Source of the DNA: Omnitrophica bacterium RIFOXYB12_FULL_50_7
Lineage (GTDB): Bacteria; Omnitrophota; Omnitrophia; Omnitrophales; Aquincolibacteriaceae
DNA: 8,806 bases
Assembly (NCBI GenBank): GCA_001804345.1
Contig: MHFU01000054.1
Location: 1-8,806 of the forward strand
Reading direction: 5' to 3'
In this document: one piece after another, positions 6,343-8,806 of the stretch
Numbering within the stretch: position 1 is the stretch's first letter
How the letters are laid out: every line of letters begins with the position of its first letter
Program-made: the position numbers and the translations under genes
The notes under the pieces: generated by a model
Database searches by the model: none
Told to the model about the DNA's origin: nothing
Seen by the model: only the letters and a program-made list of their open reading frames with translations

Positions 6343-6405
6343 ATGGCTAGGATCTACATTATCGATGTTATCAATAGGGGTGGAAGAAAAAAATACGAAG
6401 CTTAA
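6343..6405 (+). pseudogene. 20-codon ORF, possible 5' remnant of a DRE-TIM (homocitrate/Re-citrate synthase-like) gene
   Basis: The ATG at 6343 has a well-placed GAGAGGGGG site and encodes a peptide starting MARIYIIDVINRGG and stopping after 20 residues. The segment IYIIDVINRGG resembles the extreme N-terminus of Re-citrate/homocitrate/isopropylmalate synthase-type enzymes, where the usual motif is close to IIDxTNRDG. Two substitutions (T to I, D to G) would remove the metal-binding Asp, and nothing recognisable of the family follows. I read it as a possible stump left by a deletion, but eleven residues are little evidence; a short leader peptide for the citrate synthase gene or chance are alternatives. 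Confidence 0.3.
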
Positions 6406-6438
6406 TGAGAAACAAAAATTCTTCGGGAGGGTCGGAAA

Positions 6439-7755
6439 ATGAATCGTTACGAAAACGTTGGAAAAGCGGAACTGAAGGTTGGGGACAAGTGTCTGGAGCT
6501 TCCCATTTATGAGGGGACCGAGAACGAACGCGGAATCGATATTTCAATGTTGCGTGAAGCGACAGGGCATATCACCGTGGACCCCGGTTACATGAACACG
6601 GGATCCTGCACAAGCAACATTACTTTCATTGACGGCGATAAAGGGATCTTGCGGTACCGCGGCATACCCATCGAGGAACTCGCAGAAAAATCTTCTTTTA
6701 TTGAAACGGCCTATCTGCTGATCTTCGGGAAACTTCCGACGGCTAAAGAGCTTACCGCTTTTTCCAACGGTTTGACCGAAAACGCGCCGCTGCACGAAGA
6801 TGTCAAAAAGTTTTTTGGCGGTTTCCCGAGCGCGACGCACCCGATGGCTATTTTGTGCTCGGTCGTATCGGCCCTGTCCGGGTATTATCCGTATTCCCTT
6901 GATCCGAAGCGCGATGAAAGTGAGATCACCTCAACGGCATTCCAGCTGATCTCCAAAGCCAGGACGATCGCGGCCTATTCCTACAGAAAATCCATGGGGG
7001 AGCCGTTCATTCACCCCCGTCAAGATTTTAAATATTGCCAGAACTTTTTGCACATGATGTTTTCGGATCCGGGGAAAGACTATGTTCCGGATCCCGAGAT
7101 GACCCGGGCTCTTGAGCTGGTCCTGATCCTTCATGCCGATCATGAACAGAATTGCAGTACCTCGACCGTACGGTTGGTCGGAAGCGCCCGGACGAACTTG
7201 TTCGCTTCGGTGGCAGCCGGTATCTGCGCACTTTGGGGTCCCCTGCATGGCGGCGCCAATCAGGAGGTTATGGAAATGCTGGAGGATATTCATACCTCCG
7301 GCGAGAAGATCGATCAGTACATCAATGAAGCGATGAAGCCGGGCTCGACGAAGCGTTTGTCCGGTTTTGGACATCGTGTTTACAAAACCTTTGATCCCCG
7401 CGCGAAAGTTCTCAAGGAAGCATTCCATAAGCTGGTCCATGGGAAGAGCAAATTTCAAGGCAAAGAGGAGCTTCTCGAGATCGCCCTGAGGCTGGAAGAA
7501 CGGGCGCTCAAGGAGGATTTTTTTATCAGCCGGAAGCTTTATCCCAATGTCGACTTTTACAGCGGTCTGATCTATAACTTTCTCGGGATCCCCACGGCCA
7601 TGTTCCCCGTGATGTTCGCCATAGGACGTGTTCCGGGTTGGATCGCGCACTGGAAGGAAATGCGCGAAACGAAACCCCCGCGTATCGGCCGGCCCCGCCA
7701 GATCTATACGGGACCCGCCAAGACAAGCTACATCCCGATCGATCAGCGCGCGTAA
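6439..7755 (+). CDS. gltA: Citrate (Si)-synthase, type II-like
   Basis: Condenses acetyl-CoA with oxaloacetate to citrate, the entry step of the TCA cycle. It is 438 residues, close to E. coli GltA (427) and including the N-terminal beta-rich extension of the type II, often hexameric group (SCTSNITFIDGDKGILRYRG, 56-75). Catalytic residues by motif are H270 in GPLHGGANQ, H312 in GFGHRVYK and D372 in NVDFYSG, equivalent to E. coli H264, H305 and D362. Oxaloacetate-binding H235 lies in LHADHEQN, and R321 lies in FDPRAK. GGGAGGG at 6424-6430 sits 8 bases before the ATG. A gap of more than 300 bases separates it from the previous coding gene, so it may have its own promoter; I could not identify one with confidence. 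It shares oxaloacetate with the upstream PEPCK and aminotransferase. Type II enzymes are often NADH-inhibited, but this cannot be read here. A 2-methylcitrate synthase role is less likely from length and motifs. Confidence 0.96.
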   Translation: MNRYENVGKAELKVGDKCLELPIYEGTENERGIDISMLREATGHITVDPGYMNTGSCTSNITFIDGDKGILRYRGIPIEELAEKSSFIETAYLLIFGKLPTAKELTAFSNGLTENAPLHEDVKKFFGGFPSATHPMAILCSVVSALSGYYPYSLDPKRDESEITSTAFQLISKARTIAAYSYRKSMGEPFIHPRQDFKYCQNFLHMMFSDPGKDYVPDPEMTRALELVLILHADHEQNCSTSTVRLVGSARTNLFASVAAGICALWGPLHGGANQEVMEMLEDIHTSGEKIDQYINEAMKPGSTKRLSGFGHRVYKTFDPRAKVLKEAFHKLVHGKSKFQGKEELLEIALRLEERALKEDFFISRKLYPNVDFYSGLIYNFLGIPTAMFPVMFAIGRVPGWIAHWKEMRETKPPRIGRPRQIYTGPAKTSYIPIDQRA

Positions 7756-7795
7756 CAAACAAAACGTTTTTTCTTTGGGATTTCTTTTCAGATCC

Positions 7796-7837
7796 AGTTC
7801 GGGATCAGGCGAATAAGATCCGCGCGGATTCCGAACT
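7796..7837. terminator. Inverted repeat in the gltA-sua5 gap, possible terminator or mRNA hairpin
   Basis: The arms AGTTCGGGATC (7796-7806) and GATTCCGAACT (7827-7837) pair over 11 bp with one G-U wobble and a 20-base loop. An alternative smaller hairpin (GGATC/GATCC, 7802-7821) competes within it. No T-run follows on the plus strand, so it is not a standard intrinsic terminator. It may stabilise the gltA 3' end or act with Rho. The rest of the 134-base gap holds a T-rich tract (7765-7789) and no gene. Confidence 0.4.
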
Positions 7838-7889
7838 TCCATAATTACGCTCCCGTATCTTTAGCTTTTTCCGCAAGGTGCTGCATAAA

Positions 7890-8806
7890 ATGAAAAATTT
7901 TCTTGGTTCTACAACTGAAAACATCGAACGGGCGGCAGCTCTTATACGAAATGGGGGAGTCGTGGCTTTTCCTACCGAGACCGTCTATGGGCTCGGGGCA
8001 GATGCCTTCAATCCGCAGGCAGTTGCGCGGGTTTTCGAAATTAAAAATCGTCCCAGTTTTGACCCGCTCATTGTTCATATCGCAGATTTTAGCGGCATGG
8101 AAAAGCTGTGTTCCTCTGTCAATGCGCTAGCTAAAAAACTAATGAAAAAATTCTGGTCGGGACCTTTAACGCTGGTCCTCCCCAAACATAAAACCGTGCC
8201 GGATATTGTTACCGCCGGTCTTCCGACCGTTGCCGTTCGTATGCCCTCTCACAGCGTCGCGCTCCGTCTTATTCAGTTGGCAGGAACGCCGATCGCAGCT
8301 CCGAGCGCTAATCCTTTCGGATTCTTAAGTCCAACGACGGCTGTTCATGTGGCGGAACAATTGGGAGACAAAGTTGATTTAATTTTGGACTCAGGCCAGT
8401 GCTCAGTGGGAATAGAATCAACTATTCTCGATCTTTCCGGAGGTATGCCTACTCTTTTAAGACCCGGTGGAATTCCTATTGAAGAGATTGAAAAGGCGCT
8501 CGACCGAACCGTTCTCAAGGGGAATGAAATCTTGTCCAACCCGAAGTCGTCCGGCCAATTACCAAGTCATTATTCGCCACGCACTCCTATTAAGATTTTG
8601 AACGGTGATCGGTTTGTGCCCAATGGAAAAATAGGCCTCCTTGCATTTAAGACCCTGCAAAATGATGCATCCTTTCGTGTTGTGGAAGTGCTGTCATCCT
8701 CGGGCGACTTAAAAGAAGCTGCCGCAAATTTGTTTTCTTGCTTACATCGGTTAGATAACGCGAAATTAGATGTGATTTGCGCGGAACCCGTTCCGGAAGT
8801 CGGGTT
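7890..8806 (+). CDS. Threonylcarbamoyl-AMP synthase, Sua5 type (3' end beyond window)
   Basis: Makes L-threonylcarbamoyl-AMP from threonine, bicarbonate/CO2 and ATP, for the universal t6A37 modification of ANN-decoding tRNAs. The 305 visible residues are open to the window edge. The YrdC/TsaC catalytic domain (about 8-205) shows PTETVYGLG (28-36), KNRP (52-55), SGPLTLVLP (90-98), PSAN (138-141), GIESTILDL (174-182) and RPGGIP (191-196). The linker SGQLPSHYSPRTPI (221-234) and the following alpha/beta segment mark the longer Sua5 form rather than stand-alone TsaC. The last residues (LDVICAEPVPEVG) match the typical end of the Sua5 domain, so only about 20-40 residues should be missing. The start ATG at 7890 has a modest AAGG at 7875-7878, 11 bases upstream; a GTG at 7878 is a weaker alternative. 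An in-frame stop at 7842-7844 limits the 5' end. It is probably transcribed separately from gltA. Confidence 0.95.
   Translation, partial: MKNFLGSTTENIERAAALIRNGGVVAFPTETVYGLGADAFNPQAVARVFEIKNRPSFDPLIVHIADFSGMEKLCSSVNALAKKLMKKFWSGPLTLVLPKHKTVPDIVTAGLPTVAVRMPSHSVALRLIQLAGTPIAAPSANPFGFLSPTTAVHVAEQLGDKVDLILDSGQCSVGIESTILDLSGGMPTLLRPGGIPIEEIEKALDRTVLKGNEILSNPKSSGQLPSHYSPRTPIKILNGDRFVPNGKIGLLAFKTLQNDASFRVVEVLSSSGDLKEAAANLFSCLHRLDNAKLDVICAEPVPEVG

Noticed and set aside
6321..6353. Candidate -35/-10 pair (TTGCTT and TAGGAT) for gltA inside repeat copy 2
   Set aside because: The spacer is about 21 bases and the -10 match is weak; the bases are already explained as aminotransferase gene remnant.
7756..7789. 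T-rich tract after the citrate synthase stop as an intrinsic terminator
   Set aside because: No GC-rich hairpin immediately precedes the T-run.
6931..7842. 303-codon minus-strand open frame across the citrate synthase gene
   Set aside because: It is antisense to a clear citrate synthase gene, has low-complexity basic composition and no recognisable motif; a typical shadow frame.

Overview
The window is a compact bacterial chromosome segment. All recognisable genes lie on the plus strand, most with clear purine-rich ribosome binding sites. Gene content (GTP-type PEP carboxykinase, enlarged NDP kinase, long-form PurC, class I PurE, Sua5) and mixed codon use suggest an uncultured or little-studied bacterium. 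An Omnitrophota/PVC-like or deltaproteobacterium-like lineage is a guess from protein style only; no taxonomic marker is present.

Layout. Bases 50-5505 form one tight run of six genes: pckG, an ndk-like gene (ATGA overlap), purC (24-base gap), a gamma-class carbonic anhydrase (12), purE (3) and a class I aspartate aminotransferase (18). This looks like one transcription unit. Bases 5506-6438 are an irregular stretch. It holds a GTG-started gene for a small HExxH protein, about 180 bases with no convincing gene, and a second degraded copy of the aminotransferase gene's 3' end followed by a 20-codon ORF. Then come a Si-type citrate synthase gene (6439-7755), a 134-base gap with an 11-bp hairpin, and a Sua5-type threonylcarbamoyl-AMP synthase gene that runs off the right edge.

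How the genes may work together. PEPCK, aspartate aminotransferase and citrate synthase all act on oxaloacetate. NDP kinase can recycle the GDP/GTP used by PEPCK. PurE and PurC are consecutive purine steps: PurE moves or adds the CO2-derived carboxyl group, and PurC consumes aspartate. The carbonic anhydrase gene lies exactly between purC and purE, and the aminotransferase gene directly follows. The run can therefore be read as a purine CO2/aspartate step with its substrate suppliers, next to an oxaloacetate/GTP branch point. This is inference from gene order.

The most unusual points are the carbonic anhydrase between purC and purE, the PEPCK/NDPK translational coupling, and the roughly 27-bp direct repeats. 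The repeats bracket the HExxH gene and leave what may be the start of a lost DRE-TIM (Re-citrate/homocitrate synthase-like) gene just upstream of the Si-citrate synthase gene.
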